From positions 434,001 to 498,000 of the forward strand of contig WAEK01000016.1 in assembly GCA_011634665.1 (NCBI GenBank): a DNA stretch of 64,000 bases, written 5' to 3'. Within the stretch, counting starts at the first letter, position 1; the number at the start of each line of letters is the position of its first letter. Of this stretch, positions 50,014 through 60,999 are shown piece by piece. The stretch is from Mortierella sp. BCC40632 (lineage: Eukaryota > Mortierellomycota > Mortierellomycetes > Mortierellales > Mortierellaceae). The notes under the pieces were generated by a model. The model ran no database searches. It had not been told where the DNA came from and was given only the letters and a program-made list of their open reading frames with translations. Position numbers and translations under genes: made by a program.

Positions 50014-51705
50014 TTACGAGTTCATATAAGTCGAGGGATCAACAACATCAGGAAGCTTGGTGACCTGGACCTCGAAGCGCGACTGGATCAACTTCAACAC
50101 CTCCTCATCCTTCTCGTCCGTCACAAAGGTCACAGCAAGACCCTTGGTACCGAAACGACCGGCACGACCGACACGATGCAAATAAGTGTCAGCTCCCTCA
50201 GGAACGTCGTAGTTGACAACAACGTTCACACGAGAGACATCCAGACCACGAGCAAACACGTCGGTAGCCACAAGGATACGCTTGTTGAACTCCTTGAACG
50301 ACTTGTAGCGGGCAATACGTTCCTCCTGAGGCAACGAACCGTGAATGCAGATGCTTGGGAAGTTGCAATCGGCCAAGAGCTTGTTCAGGGCATCGGCACG
50401 CTGCACAGACTTGACAAAGATACACACTTGGTTGAACTCGAGAGTATCCAACAAATCGTTCAACTTGCGGTTCTTATCATTCTCGGTCAAGCTGACATAG
50501 TACTGCTGAAGACCGTGAAGCGTCAACTTGGTCTCATCGTCAACGAAAATCTCGAGAGGGCTCTGCATGAACATCTTGCAGACCTTGCGAACTTCCTTGG
50601 ACAAGGTGGCAGAGAACATCATCACCTGCTTGTGGTGAGGAGTCTTCTTGAAGATATCCTGGACATCGCGACGCATATCTAGATTCATCGTAAGAAACAA
50701 TAAGAAATACATGAGTCAGCATATTTTTTTCTTCTGAAGCACAAAGGCTCTAGTTGTTTCTGAAAGAAAAGAAAAATTCTCTTTTGGATGCAAGGTGTCA
50801 GATTAACATTATATCTCATTAGGAACGTATTTTGTCCTTTAACGAGCTGGGTTAATAGCATAGGTTATCATCATATAACCCTTGCATCCAAGAGAGAAAA
50901 GGTCAGGGCATCTTTTAAAAAACCTACCAACTTGATCAAGCATCTTGTCGCACTCATCGAGAACAAAATGCTTGACGCTGTCGAGCTTGAGGGTCTTCTC
51001 CTTGATCAGGGCAAGGATACGGCCAGGGGTACCAACCAAGATGTGGGGGCAGAGCTCCTTTGAGCGGAGAATGTCCTGGTCACGCTTGATGGGCGTGCCT
51101 CCGTAAAAGACCTCAGAGCGGACCTCAGGAAGGTACTTGGAGAAGCGAGTGTACTCGTTCTTGATCTGGAACGCCAATTCACGAGTGTGGCAGAGAACCA
51201 CGACCGACACCTCACCAGGAACGGGCTCGACCTGCTGCAGTGTTGCAAGAACAAAGACAGCGGTCTTACCCATACCAGACTTGGCCTGGCACAGAATGTC
51301 CATGCCAAGAATGGACTGAGGAATGCACTCTTGCTGGACTAGATAGGGTGGAGAAAGATAAACCAGAAAGAAAAAAAAAAATAATAATAGATCGGTTAGA
51401 GAAATGGTCCCATCAAATTGCAGGTATCAAGGGGAGGAGACGGGACCAATCAGCCAAGACAACGAATGGATCAATCACTTACCCTCAGAAGGATGTTCGA
51501 AACCGCAGTCGACAATAGCACGGAGCAACTCGGGCTTCAAGAGAAAGTCACGGAAACCTGTCGAGTGGACACCGACATAGGAGCCCTTCTTATCTTTGGC
51601 CTCTTCGGTAGCCTCAGCCTCGACAGCGGGGGCTGCGGCAATGGTCTTGAAGACCTCATCATCCTCCTCTTCGTAATCAACGAGATCGTCGTGCTGATCG
51701 GTCAT
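50014..51705 (-). CDS. SUB2: DEAD-box ATPase SUB2/UAP56 (3 exons)
   Basis: RNA helicase of spliceosome assembly and of the TREX mRNA-export complex, where it loads Yra1/ALYREF onto mRNA in the nucleus. Exons: 51483-51705, 50928-51338, 50014-50678, giving 432 residues, the normal family length. The acidic N terminus starts [18 protein letters not shown]. The Q-motif region is [31 protein letters not shown] (split by intron 1). Helicase motifs are AKSGMGKT (I), HTRELAFQI (Ia), GTPGR (Ib), DECD (II, the UAP56-specific variant of DEAD), SAT (III), [12 protein letters not shown] (V) and HRVGRAGR (VI). All catalytic residues are present. The start at 51705 is the ATG that fits the family; an upstream in-frame extension lacks ATG. 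Confidence 0.97.
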
Positions 51706-53766
51706 TGTGAGTGTTGAGAGTCTGTTCGTCGAGTTAAAAAGACGGTCCCATCCCATTGGGGTGTGACAGCAGATCGGATGGAGGGAGAGGGGAGGGGAGG
51801 GGAAAAGAAGGTAAGGGAGCGTGTGGAGATCGTTTAGTATTCGAGTAGATCGGGATCCTTGTAAGAGAGCGCGAACGCTTCAGACGACTGTGCGAGTCGA
51901 CTCGAAAAAAATAGTTTTCTTTTTTTTTTCTCTCTGGCATCCTCTGCTGCTGCTGAAATTGATCTTGTCCATGGACGATTCTCTCTCTATTCCGTTGCGC
52001 GCGACGATCCCTCCGCCTTTGCTGTTCTTTTGACTGTCCTATGGCCGACACCGAAGACAAAAGTCCTGGACTGGCTGCTGGGTCAAAAAACGAACAAGAC
52101 GTCCTGCTCCTCATATAAAATAATAGAGGAAGAGCCATGGCGACCGGATTATCGCATGCTTTCCTCCAGCTCATCGATGCGAGGAAGCGGTAAAAAAGAA
52201 AGAGACGGCGGCAACACAGGCAAAGAATGTGCCCAAGCATAAGCGATGCGTCCCACCCCAGCAAAGTCTTTTTTTTTGTTTTTTTTTTAGACAAACATGG
52301 TTCGACAAAGGATATAGAAAACCTCGCCGAACCTTGTTTGTCCTTTTTGAGAAAAAAAAAGTGCAGCGGAGAGGAGGGACTGTTGCCGTCATCGACTGTC
52401 TCGGGCCAAGGTGCTCGATCCACACAGATCCACGTACGCCCAAGGGGCGAGATGGACCGAGGGCTGGCGCAGCAACCTCATCATCTGATCGAACAGAAGA
52501 CGGGCCACACTAGACATCAAGCATTCGAGCTTGCTCTTGAATAAAAAAAGGATGATGGTGGATCATCGCCGGATTGAACGAGATGCAGAAGTTTTTTTTT
52601 CAATCTACACCGGCCCCCGGTAAGGCAGTCGCGCAGAGACCCAGGCGAGAGAGAGAGAGCCCGTAGCAGCAGAGGATGTCCATCTTGATGAAGAGACAGA
52701 CATACCGTTAAAGCGAGATTGGATTACTTGAACCGAACGCGACGGTGAGGCTGAAAAATGCCTGGACTGAGGGAGGTTGAGACTGACGGTAGGGGGGGCG
52801 ACGGTGAAGTTGCTGCTGGGTGGGCTGCTGCTTGAAAGCGCGTCGACTGCTGCTGGGCGGTGACCAAGGGTGATCAGGCTTGTTGGCTGGATAGATCAGA
52901 GGGGTGGGTTGGCGAAGGGAGGTGTTGAACTGACCGGCGGATAGGTGAAAGAGAAGGGATGGATGGATAGGTGGATGGATGGATGGATAAAGGTGGAATA
53001 AGGAGGAAAAGGGATGTGTTCAAGAAAGAGAGAAAGAAAGAGAAACAAAGAAACAAAAAAATATAGAGGGGGAGAGAGAAGAGGGGAAGCGATAGTCGTG
53101 ACGTTGCAACATCCACTAAGAGCGCTTATTGGTCACTCCTCTTCCATGGAGACCAGGCATTTGTCGCTGCAAGGGGAAACGAATTGGAGCCCACCAAACA
53201 TATCACGCTCATGCGGGCGGAGAGGTCGATTTTTGCGTACAGAACGGGTTGCTTTGTACATAGAACTCTTTCTCTCTCTCTTTTTCTTTATCAGTTTCTG
53301 TGTCCAGAAAGCAACCTGACGAGAGCGATATTACACTCACACACGCACACAGAACAGACACCACTCACACACATCAGGCAATTGTTAAGAGAACAGTACA
53401 GCCTAGCCGCAAAGCGATGACGGGCCCTGTGATGCATGCCCCATAATTCTTCCCGAGGAGGGGGAACGGAAGCATGATATAGATGGGAGCTCAGTGGAGC
53501 AGCGACAATGTGATCTCGGAGGCAAGGGCCCGTAGAAAACGACTTGGCCGAACGTGCCCGGACTCATTTACCAGCCCGGCTATTTAAAGGAACCGCCTGC
53601 TCCTTCCTTCACTTTCATCCACACACGCCCTCTTGCTTTTCACACTCGAACACACACACGCACATTCGCACATACGCAGACATTGTTCAAAGCCTTCAAA
53701 GAGTCATTCTCTCTACCTCCAGCAGACCGCAGCAACACTGCCAAATAGTCAACTACGCCTTCATTC

Positions 53767-53824
<58 letters not shown>

Positions 53825-54009
53825 CACTCACTCACTCACTCACTCATTCATTCACAAACACACACACTTCCTCTCTTTTCGGCCCACCTATTTCTATTCT
53901 TGTTTGCTCATTCGCCCTTGCTAAAGCTACACCTTGACTCTTTCTTCTTGCCTCTTCACAAAGACTACCTAAACCCTATCCCAACAAAGTCTAAGAACAA
54001 CTATCCATC
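51706..54009. other. 2.3-kb divergent intergenic region
   Basis: Promoter of SUB2 on the left. The middle holds GGAT-type repeats near 52955-52990 and GA/GT tracts. A TATTTAAAG at 53581-53588 followed by a CA- and CT-rich leader probably serves the gene at 54010. No other gene supported. Confidence 0.45.
53771..53821 (+). repeat. (CT)n tract in a 5' leader
   Basis: About 25 CT units, 190 bases before the start codon at 54010 and on the coding strand. Confidence 0.9.
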
Positions 54010-54546
54010 ATGTTCGTCCTCTCCTGGATCCGCTCTGCCGACGCTCAAGCTGCTCGTCGCAACGAGTCTACTAGCGAGACGGCCGCTTCCATGGCTAACC
54101 ATGACCATACTCAGGCACACACCTCTGTTGACTCGGAGAACCACGAAGACTGGGTGGTATTGCCTTCAGACCATCAAGACCTGATGGAGGCTTCTGTTTC
54201 GAACCTCGAACTCCTCTCGGCTTCCTCCATGACCCTCTACAACCCCAAGTCACCTGCGACGACACACTCTACAGAGTCGACCACATCCACAACAAAGAGT
54301 CGTCGACAACTCAAGCAAGAGCAACGGCTCAAGATGGCCCAGGAACAGATGGAGCGAACACCTCGATACGACCCTTTCACAGCCAAGATGCGCGATACAG
54401 AATTCAAGATGCGTAAACTGGCACGACTGAGCCTCCGCTCAGGACGAGTGTTGAGTTCAAGCACGGGCGGAGCCAACTCGACAAAGGGCTGGAGCGCAGC
54501 CGGGGCAACAGGCTCTGGCAGCCGAGCTGGAACCACGGTCTGCTAA
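54010..54546 (+). CDS. Ser/Thr-rich protein of unknown function with Atg8-binding-like motif
   Basis: A single exon encoding 178 residues, with a first ATG in CATCATG context. No signal peptide or membrane segment. It opens MFVLSWIRSADAQAARRNES. Near residue 49 the sequence NHEDWVVLPSDHQD carries a W-V-V-L core preceded by Glu-Asp, matching the Atg8/LC3-interacting W-x-x-L pattern. A Ser/Thr-rich stretch (residues 70-100) leads to a basic, probably helical region (RRQLKQEQRLKMAQEQME, about 103-120). The end is Gly/Ser-rich. I do not recognise the family. The combination suggests a small adaptor or regulator, possibly linked to autophagy; the motif is short and could be chance. Confidence 0.65.
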   Translation: MFVLSWIRSADAQAARRNESTSETAASMANHDHTQAHTSVDSENHEDWVVLPSDHQDLMEASVSNLELLSASSMTLYNPKSPATTHSTESTTSTTKSRRQLKQEQRLKMAQEQMERTPRYDPFTAKMRDTEFKMRKLARLSLRSGRVLSSSTGGANSTKGWSAAGATGSGSRAGTTVC

Positions 54547-54683
54547 GCCTGACGTCAAGAAACGCAGTCAAGGAGACCGATGACGCTATGTGTTTCCAAG
54601 GGTCGGATAGAAAGCGTTGATAGAACCATAATACCAAAGAGACGGAGGGCATAGAACACACTTTTTAGAGACGCGTGTTTGGC

Positions 54684-54715
<32 letters not shown>

Positions 54716-55556
54716 TTTTTTTTACAGACAAGCATGTGTATGTGGGGTGTAACACTGGTAATGGCAATGACATGAGTGTTGTTCCAGGCACACGGCACAG
54801 GGACAAAAAGCGGGAAAAAAACCCTCCCCTCCCCTCCTCCTCTCCTCTCTCTCTCGCACATATCACATCACACTTTTTCTCTCTTGCCCTTCCTTGAACA
54901 TTCCTGAACCTCTCGAGTACCTCTCCCCCCCCTCCCTCCCCTCCCCACATCCTGTTTGTCGTTTCATTTGTTCTAGCCTCTAGCAGATGATGTATACCAG
55001 TCCATATAAATACTTTATAAATATATACACTTTCAATGGCCCGGTCCCCTTCCCCCAAACACACCTCCTCTTTTACAAACTTCCAAATAGACATGCCCCA
55101 ACTCGGTGGTTAGCAGATATTTCCGCGGCAAGTACCAAAGTACTGACAGGGGGATCGCGTCGAGTGCAGTGGCGTATCTGGGTTGCACACCTAGCGATGA
55201 TTGTTATCAAGAATAGAGGAGCAGTACAGTTGACAACGGAACGTTCACTTTTGTCAGCAGCTTTTTTTTTTTTTTTTTTTTTTTCCCGCAAAGGGTCACC
55301 ACAACCATTTCTTTTCTTCTTCTTTTCTTGTCGGTCCAAATTCAAACCTTTTGTCCTGGACATTGTACTGGTTTGCATGCCGAGTCCGGGAAAGAGGGAT
55401 AAGAGTGGCAAAAAACGGAACCGATTGTTAGTCTTCTCAGCTCAAAAGAAAAGATGAAGAGGAAAAAGAAGAAGAAAAACAGTGGAAAAAAGGTTATGGT
55501 GAACTCTTTACCTCGTCTACCTCCACAGACAGTGTAGCTTCTGTCGTCGTCGTTGC
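54547..55556. other. Intergenic region, no supported gene
   Basis: CT and T tracts at 54688-54722, a C-rich stretch near 54920-54945 and a T run at 55261-55284. A CTTCTT/GAAGAA-rich patch borders the next ORF. Confidence 0.45.
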
Positions 55557-55808
55557 CTAGAGAACATTTGTAGGAGGAGGAGGAGGAGGAGAAGAAGAAG
55601 AAGAAGAAGGAGAAGGAGAAGGAGAGGTGAGACAATGATGCTCTAGAAGAATCTTTTCATCTTGCTGCTCTTTCCTTTCAAGCGAAAGCACCGTGTTTTT
55701 CATACAGCGAAGAAAGGAGCCAGGAGGACAGCCTTGGATGTGGAAGCGTGCTTTCGCATGGGCAAGGAGAGCAAGGGTGCATAGGATGCAGAGGCTAATT
55801 TGCAGCAT
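55557..55808 (-). CDS. Possible small secreted Cys-containing protein
   Basis: An 83-residue frame starting with a strong signal peptide (residues 1-20, LQISLCILCTLALLAHAKA). The mature part has GCPPGSFLRCMKN, a charged middle, HHC and then a Ser/Pro low-complexity tail. The minus-strand leader, seen as the GA-rich plus-strand block 55898-55990, is pyrimidine-rich, as in other genes here, which supports a real start. The stop codon coincides with a TTCTCTAG that could instead be a splice acceptor leading to an exon with YTVCGGRRG, so the 3' end is uncertain. Family not recognised. Confidence 0.4.
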   Translation of the reverse strand: MLQISLCILCTLALLAHAKARFHIQGCPPGSFLRCMKNTVLSLERKEQQDEKILLEHHCLTSPSPSPSSSSSSPPPPPPTNVL

Positions 55809-56182
55809 TTGTGCACAACCAAGAAGAAGGAGAGGTATTCGAGAATATAGGATAAACCGAGGTAGAGATGAGATGGCAAGGAGTATAGTGTGAGCGGGTG
55901 AGAGAGAGAGAAGCGAGAGTGAGAGAGCGAGAGTGAGAGAAAAGCGAGTGGGAGTGAGAGAGTGAGAGAAGTGAGAGAAAGAAAGAGATGAGAGGAGGAG
56001 GAGGACTCGCTTCTACTGTTTTGGTGGCCACTCGAAAATTTTCCCCTTCTGTCGTCTTCCTCCCTCTTACACACACAAAGCTCTCTCGCACAGCTCCCAG
56101 CAGGGGATCAGTTCAGACAAAACACGCATCTTCTTGTCCACCCCCTTCCCCCACACCCCCACACCCCATTCTCACAATCAAC

Positions 56183-57022
56183 ATGTCCGTTGCCGAACCA
56201 CTCACCAACACCCTGGCTCCAACCACCTCCGCCACCCTTACCATCCGTGTGATCAAGTCATTCGAGTACCGCACCACAAAGAACCTGGTCCTCCACAATG
56301 TCGATCTGGTCAACACCACCGTCGGACAGCTCCGTGATCTGATCATTGAGAGTAACGTACACTCCCTGATGCACCCTTCTTTTTTTTTTTTTTTTTTTTT
56401 TTTCTTCTTCTTCTTCTTCAACCTATTTGGGACTAGCTTTAAAAAAAGACTTAACATTGTCTTCTATATTCTTCCTACTCCTATTTAGAGGTCAAGACTA
56501 CCTCCGGATTCAAGCCCTATCACAACGTAGTCTTTGGTATGTCCCATGGGTAGTCTTTTCCTTACACCTGTCAAATGCCTCTGGAGGCCTCTCTTTTACA
56601 ACTGGGTCGCTTGCTCTTGGTACTGCAAACGGGACCTCTCACTTTTTTAATCATCAAGCTGACTCCATTTACATGTTTTCTATCCGTCAAAATCATCTAG
56701 ATACCCTCAAACTCTACACAAAGGCCCATGGCGCCAAGACTATGAACCTCATCATCAACATGGATCATGATGAGGACTGGATCTTGAGCAACGACAACGA
56801 CACTTTGGAAAGCAAGGGCATCGGTAAGTTCTTTCGCCTTGTAGTTTTTAACGAACGCGTTCCTTCATTTGAAATCGATAGGGGAAGGGGGGGTAGCTAC
56901 TTTAAAAGACATCATAACTCATTGTTTCCTTCTACTCTTCCACAGAAAACGAGACCGAGATCTCAATCTTTAACAGAGAATTGTACGAGACTTACAAGAA
57001 GAACCCCGAAATCAGGTGGTAA
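56183..57022 (+). CDS. UPF0538 (C2orf76-like) protein (4 exons)
   Basis: Exons: 56183-56351, 56489-56536, 56701-56823, 56946-57022, giving 138 residues (human C2orf76 is 126). Landmarks of the family are present in order: LTIRVIKSFEYRTTKNLVLH near residue 22, the TTVGQLRDLI segment, GFKPYHNVVFDTLKLYTKAHGAKT, LIINMDHDEDWIL, and the C-terminal ENETEISIFNRELYETYKKNPEIRW, which ends in Trp as in the human protein. The N-terminal strand pattern suggests a ubiquitin-like fold; the biochemical role of this family is not known to me. Intron 1 contains a 22-base T run. The 48-base second exon is small but in frame and needed for the family motif. Confidence 0.9.
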
Positions 57023-57617
57023 AGAAGTGTTAGAGAGAGGACTATTGGGACCAAATTTTCTCGTCATTCTTTGGAGTGTGAAAGAAAAAAGAACAGTTTC
57101 CAGCAGCACCAATCTTGACTTTTATGCTTGCGAGCATTCGGTATCTTCTTCAAGACACCCATACACCCATATCATATATCTTTGTTTCCATCAAGTGCGT
57201 CAAGACGGCACATTGGACATTACCACTTTATATCTAATAAAACCCGCTTTAACAAGTCGATTCGCTGGCGACAAGGTCTTTGCGCGCGGTTCTTGTGTCA
57301 GGCATCATAACATGAGATCCAGGACAACGGAAAGGAGGGAGAAGAGAAAGAGGAGAAAGAGGAAGGGGGGGTTTTCTCACTAGTAGACCTTTAATTCTTG
57401 TGACCAAATGGATGACCATGGCTTTATTACACAGTGTTGGGCCGACCTAAGCAGGCCACCTCATGAAGGGCAAAGTTCACGGTCAAGAAACCATTCAGAC
57501 TGGGCGAAGACCTCCACGTGATGTTTTGCTCAACGTCAAAAAAAACGACCTTCGACCTCCAGATCTCCAGACTCAGCACTGCGGCGCATTTGTTTTTTTT
57601 TTTTTTTTTTGTTCAGG
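57023..57617. other. UPF0538 3' flank and KTI12 upstream region
   Basis: No gene seen. A 17-base T run followed by GTTCAG ends two bases before the KTI12 start codon and looks like a 3' splice site, so KTI12 may have a 5'-UTR intron. Confidence 0.45.
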
Positions 57618-58787
57618 ATGCCATTGGTGATTCTCAGCGGACTTCCATCCAGTGGAAAGACAAGGAGAGCACATGAGCTAAAGGCATACTTTGAGACTCG
57701 TTTTGCTTCGAATGCGACATCCTCTTCTGATGCAGGACAGGAAGAGGCTTCCTCCAAACCCAAGGACTCTCGTCGTATTCATTTGATCAATGACGAATCC
57801 CTCAACCTGAACAAACATGTCTCGTACAATACGGCAGCGGACGAAAAGAAGGCTCGAGGCGCTTTGATGTCGACTGTGGAAAGACTCTTGTCCAAGGATG
57901 ATATTGTCATTGTAGACAGTCTGAACTATATCAAAGGCTTTCGATACCAGCTTTACTGCGTCGCTCGTGCCATTGGAACACCTCACTGCGTTGTAGGTCT
58001 TTCTTTCCTTATTTTTCTTGGTTTTGAAGAGTCGATTTGGGTGTCAAGATGACCCAGCACCTAGAAGTATGTGACGGTTGACATGGTAATTGCTCTTCTT
58101 GATCATCTCTTCTCCGGGGGGGGGGGATCCATAGGTACTTTGCGGATGTCTGACAGATACAGCAAGAGAATGGAATAAGGCATCGCAGGCATACCCGGAA
58201 AAGATCTTTGAAGAACTCATTGTCCGATTCGAGGAACCGGATTCGAGGACAAAGTGGGATTCGCCTCTCTTTGTTGTTGTTCCTGAGGACCCCAAGTTGC
58301 CATTGGATGAAATCTGGGACGCTGTCATTTTGAAAAAGGCCCCACCACCTAACCTCTCGACTGTTGTGGTAATGCTAGTTACTGGATCACGATAGGAACG
58401 TTTGCTAAAAAGAGTCTACCGACTTTTTTTTGCTGCAGAACTGTTTACTGATACAAACTTGCTTTCTTTTCTTCTTCATTGCCCTGTTTTCAATGCTTCT
58501 AGAAAGTAGTAAGGGAGACCAACTATCTCAGCGAGTTGAAAGAGACGACACAGAATATCATCCAGGCAGTTCTAGACGCTCAAAAGTCAGGAGATCCAAC
58601 CAAGAACATCAGAGTGCCGCTTTCGACGACCCCATTGCGGCTACCACCAACAAGGGAGGTGACTCTGAGCGAACTTCGGAGGCTGCAGAGGCAATTTATC
58701 TCAATTAACAAGATGCATGCGCTGTTGGACATGAACCGGGTGGCGGAGCTCTTTGTGGAGTATCTCAACCACAACCTGAATAGCTAG
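57618..58787 (+). CDS. KTI12: KTI12, Elongator-associated P-loop protein (3 exons)
   Basis: Kti12 is a small ATPase related to phosphoseryl-tRNA kinase. It binds tRNA and Elongator and is needed for wobble-uridine modification of tRNA. Exons: 57618-57992, 58135-58368, 58503-58787, giving 297 residues. The Walker A motif GLPSSGKT lies at 8-15. DDIVIVDSLNYIKGFRYQLYCVARA is the conserved Walker B region. CLTDTAREWN opens exon 2, followed by LIVRFEEPDSRTKWDSPLF, both characteristic of the family. The C-terminal tRNA-binding helices include LRRLQRQFIS and DMNRVAELFVEYLN. Acceptor 1 follows a ten-base G run. Yeast kti12 mutants resist the zymocin tRNase because the target modification is lost. Confidence 0.95.
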
Positions 58788-58800
58788 GCCAACAAGCTGT

Positions 58801-58806
58801 AATAAA
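58801..58806 (+). terminator. Poly(A) signal of KTI12
   Basis: AATAAA 14 bases past the stop codon. Confidence 0.5.
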
Positions 58807-58979
58807 GAGTTGTAAATGACCGGCGTGGGTTGTTGTATTTTTGGACACATCCCTTTACCTACACAAAGGATGCGGTTGGAGGACAATCTCAAGCGCTCTG
58901 TGAATCTTTTCAAAAAGAGTTGTCGGCTGTTCTTCAGATTCTTCAAATATTTGGGCACTCTCGGTCTCTTTGGCTAGTC

Positions 58980-59140
58980 TTGAGGCCTCCATCAGAAGCA
59001 CTCAACAGAAAGATCTCGAGTTATTCTATGGCAATACCGTGTTAAAGAAGCATTTGTGGAATATCAAAAAAGCTACCAAGGAGAAATAAGGGATGGCTGT
59101 TAACCACTTGCTGGAGGATCGACAGGAGCCGAGAAAAGTA
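58980..59140 (+). pseudogene. Fragment of TnpB/Fanzor-like nuclease
   Basis: A short relic read on the plus strand as LELFYGNTVLKKHLWNIKKA, then TKEK, a stop, and GMAVNHLLEDRQEPRK. It aligns by eye with the sequence at 61500-61610 (VLKEQLWNTRKTIKEKYRTI followed by ANCLLKHVGGLTG), so both derive from one element family. Only about 50 codons remain and they are interrupted, so it cannot be functional. Confidence 0.6.
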
Positions 59141-60990
59141 GCCGCCCTTTTTATAATCTCTCTCTCTTTGTCTCCTCCTGCTAGAAATCTGATGATTTTA
59201 CATGGTAGATCGATGGCTTTCTTTTCCATCTCTACATATCGGCAGGTCGGCAGTCTCCCCATCCCTGTGGCGCACTTGAAGAAACGACATCCTTTCGCCT
59301 ACTGACCGACACTCCGTCGCCTTATCCTTCCTTTCAATCCAACTTTAGAACCAACCTACGCTTCACGATCACAACGCTGTAGTTCGTAGATGGCGCTAAT
59401 TCTAACGGTCTCCTTTCGTGTAAATGGAATCCTTGCTTGCAATCCAAAGTATCACTAAAGCGCTGAGTATGCATAAGACTCAATCTAGAGAAATGGCAAC
59501 ATCAAGAAAAGTCACCGAACTTTGTTTACCAGTGCTTGGTCTACAATCTTCCAGACTATGATGATTGATCTTCACAGACTCATCTCAGTTTGATCCGCAC
59601 CGGATTATGACCTAGATAGTCCTCTATCGATAGCTTGCCTCTTTTTTTCTAATGCCTTTCATTAGATAGAGCCGAACTATCAAACATTTCCCCATGTGCG
59701 CGTGCGCTGGCCATTGCAAACCTAACCGAAGACACCTTTCTTCTTGATCTTGATCTTGATTTTTTTTTTTTTTTTTTTTTTTATCATATATAGATCCCTC
59801 TCTCAGGGTAAAATCTTCGACACCAACACGACATATTCGCAGAATACCACAACCACCATATATCCCACACTGAATAGCTTGATCCACAACATCTTATCCC
59901 TACGACTCGGCTAACATTCCATTCAGAAGATCTGGAGTATGAGAGTAGCAGGAGCAGTCTCAGCTGGACACCCAAACCATCACGAGGGACCTCACCATGG
60001 ATGCAGAACCAGGAGTGCAAGAAGTTGGATCCAAGATTTCGTTTGTTGGATATATTTGACAAAGGGTTTGTATGGCTAGCATATCTTACGGCCATTAGAA
60101 CACCCCGAGAGCGCTTCTTGAGCTTCATTAATATAGTTTCAGCTTTGCATCTGTCGGGTAAGGATCGAATCCATTGTCACCCATGAAAGGTCAGCATTGT
60201 ATTCACCTGAATGGGCTGGAACCTCCAATTGTGGGCGGGACTTGGTGCATGAACTTGAAGAGAAGACCGAGCACCATTTGATCCTTAATTTGAAGCCTAA
60301 TTTTTATGGTTTATTGTGCCATTTTGCGCTTGCGCCGCCTTTTGGGACACTTTTCCTTATTAAAGACATAGACTTGCTGTCAAGAACAAAATGTGCGAAA
60401 CACAAAAACGGATGAAATGCACAAAAGGGGGACGTGTCCTAATAGGCGGTCCATGCGCAAAATTAACTCCTTCAGGTCTTTTCTTGTGCCACTTTGACTC
60501 TAACTGGCAGAGGTCCACTAAGGCAGCTGAATTTAGACGAACTGTGCCCACTATTGTCAGATCGAGCGCTTGAAGGGGAAGGCTCTCTTACCATCTGACA
60601 CAATTGATCAAATAGATCCCAATAGGCCGACCGCCCCCTTTTGAGTAAAAGCCCATCACTTTCTATGAGCTTGATCTTACTACAATCTTCTCTTGAGTTG
60701 GCTATTGCAATTGTATGCCCATTCCGATTTTCCATCCATCGAATACATATCAGAGACCCTCCATCCAGATGTTGCATTAAGGCTAGGAAAGTTGATGCCG
60801 GGATATCTCATCAACATGCTGCCGAGAGACACTGGAAGGAGTTGAGGAATCTTTCAAGGTTGACGCGAAAAGTATCCCTTGATGAAATAAAAGACCATAT
60901 CTAGATGATACAACAGAGAGGGGGAAGGGGTTTCGATCCAGGCTCATAGATCAAGAGAGGATTTGCACTCAGAGGGTCGATCAGAACTAA
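59141..60990. other. 1.85-kb intergenic region with decayed repeats
   Basis: T run at 59760-59782, an imperfect inverted repeat at 60318-60466, and short open frames such as one near 60001-60186 (contains DPRFRLLDIFDKGFVWLAYL) that may be mobile-element debris. No intact gene. Confidence 0.45.
60318..60466. repeat. Imperfect inverted repeat, 33-bp arms
   Basis: Arm 60318-60350 pairs with 60434-60466 at about 26 of 33 positions around an 83-base loop. It could be the ends of a small MITE-like element or a strong RNA hairpin. Confidence 0.7.
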
Positions 60991-60999
60991 TGGTTTCCG

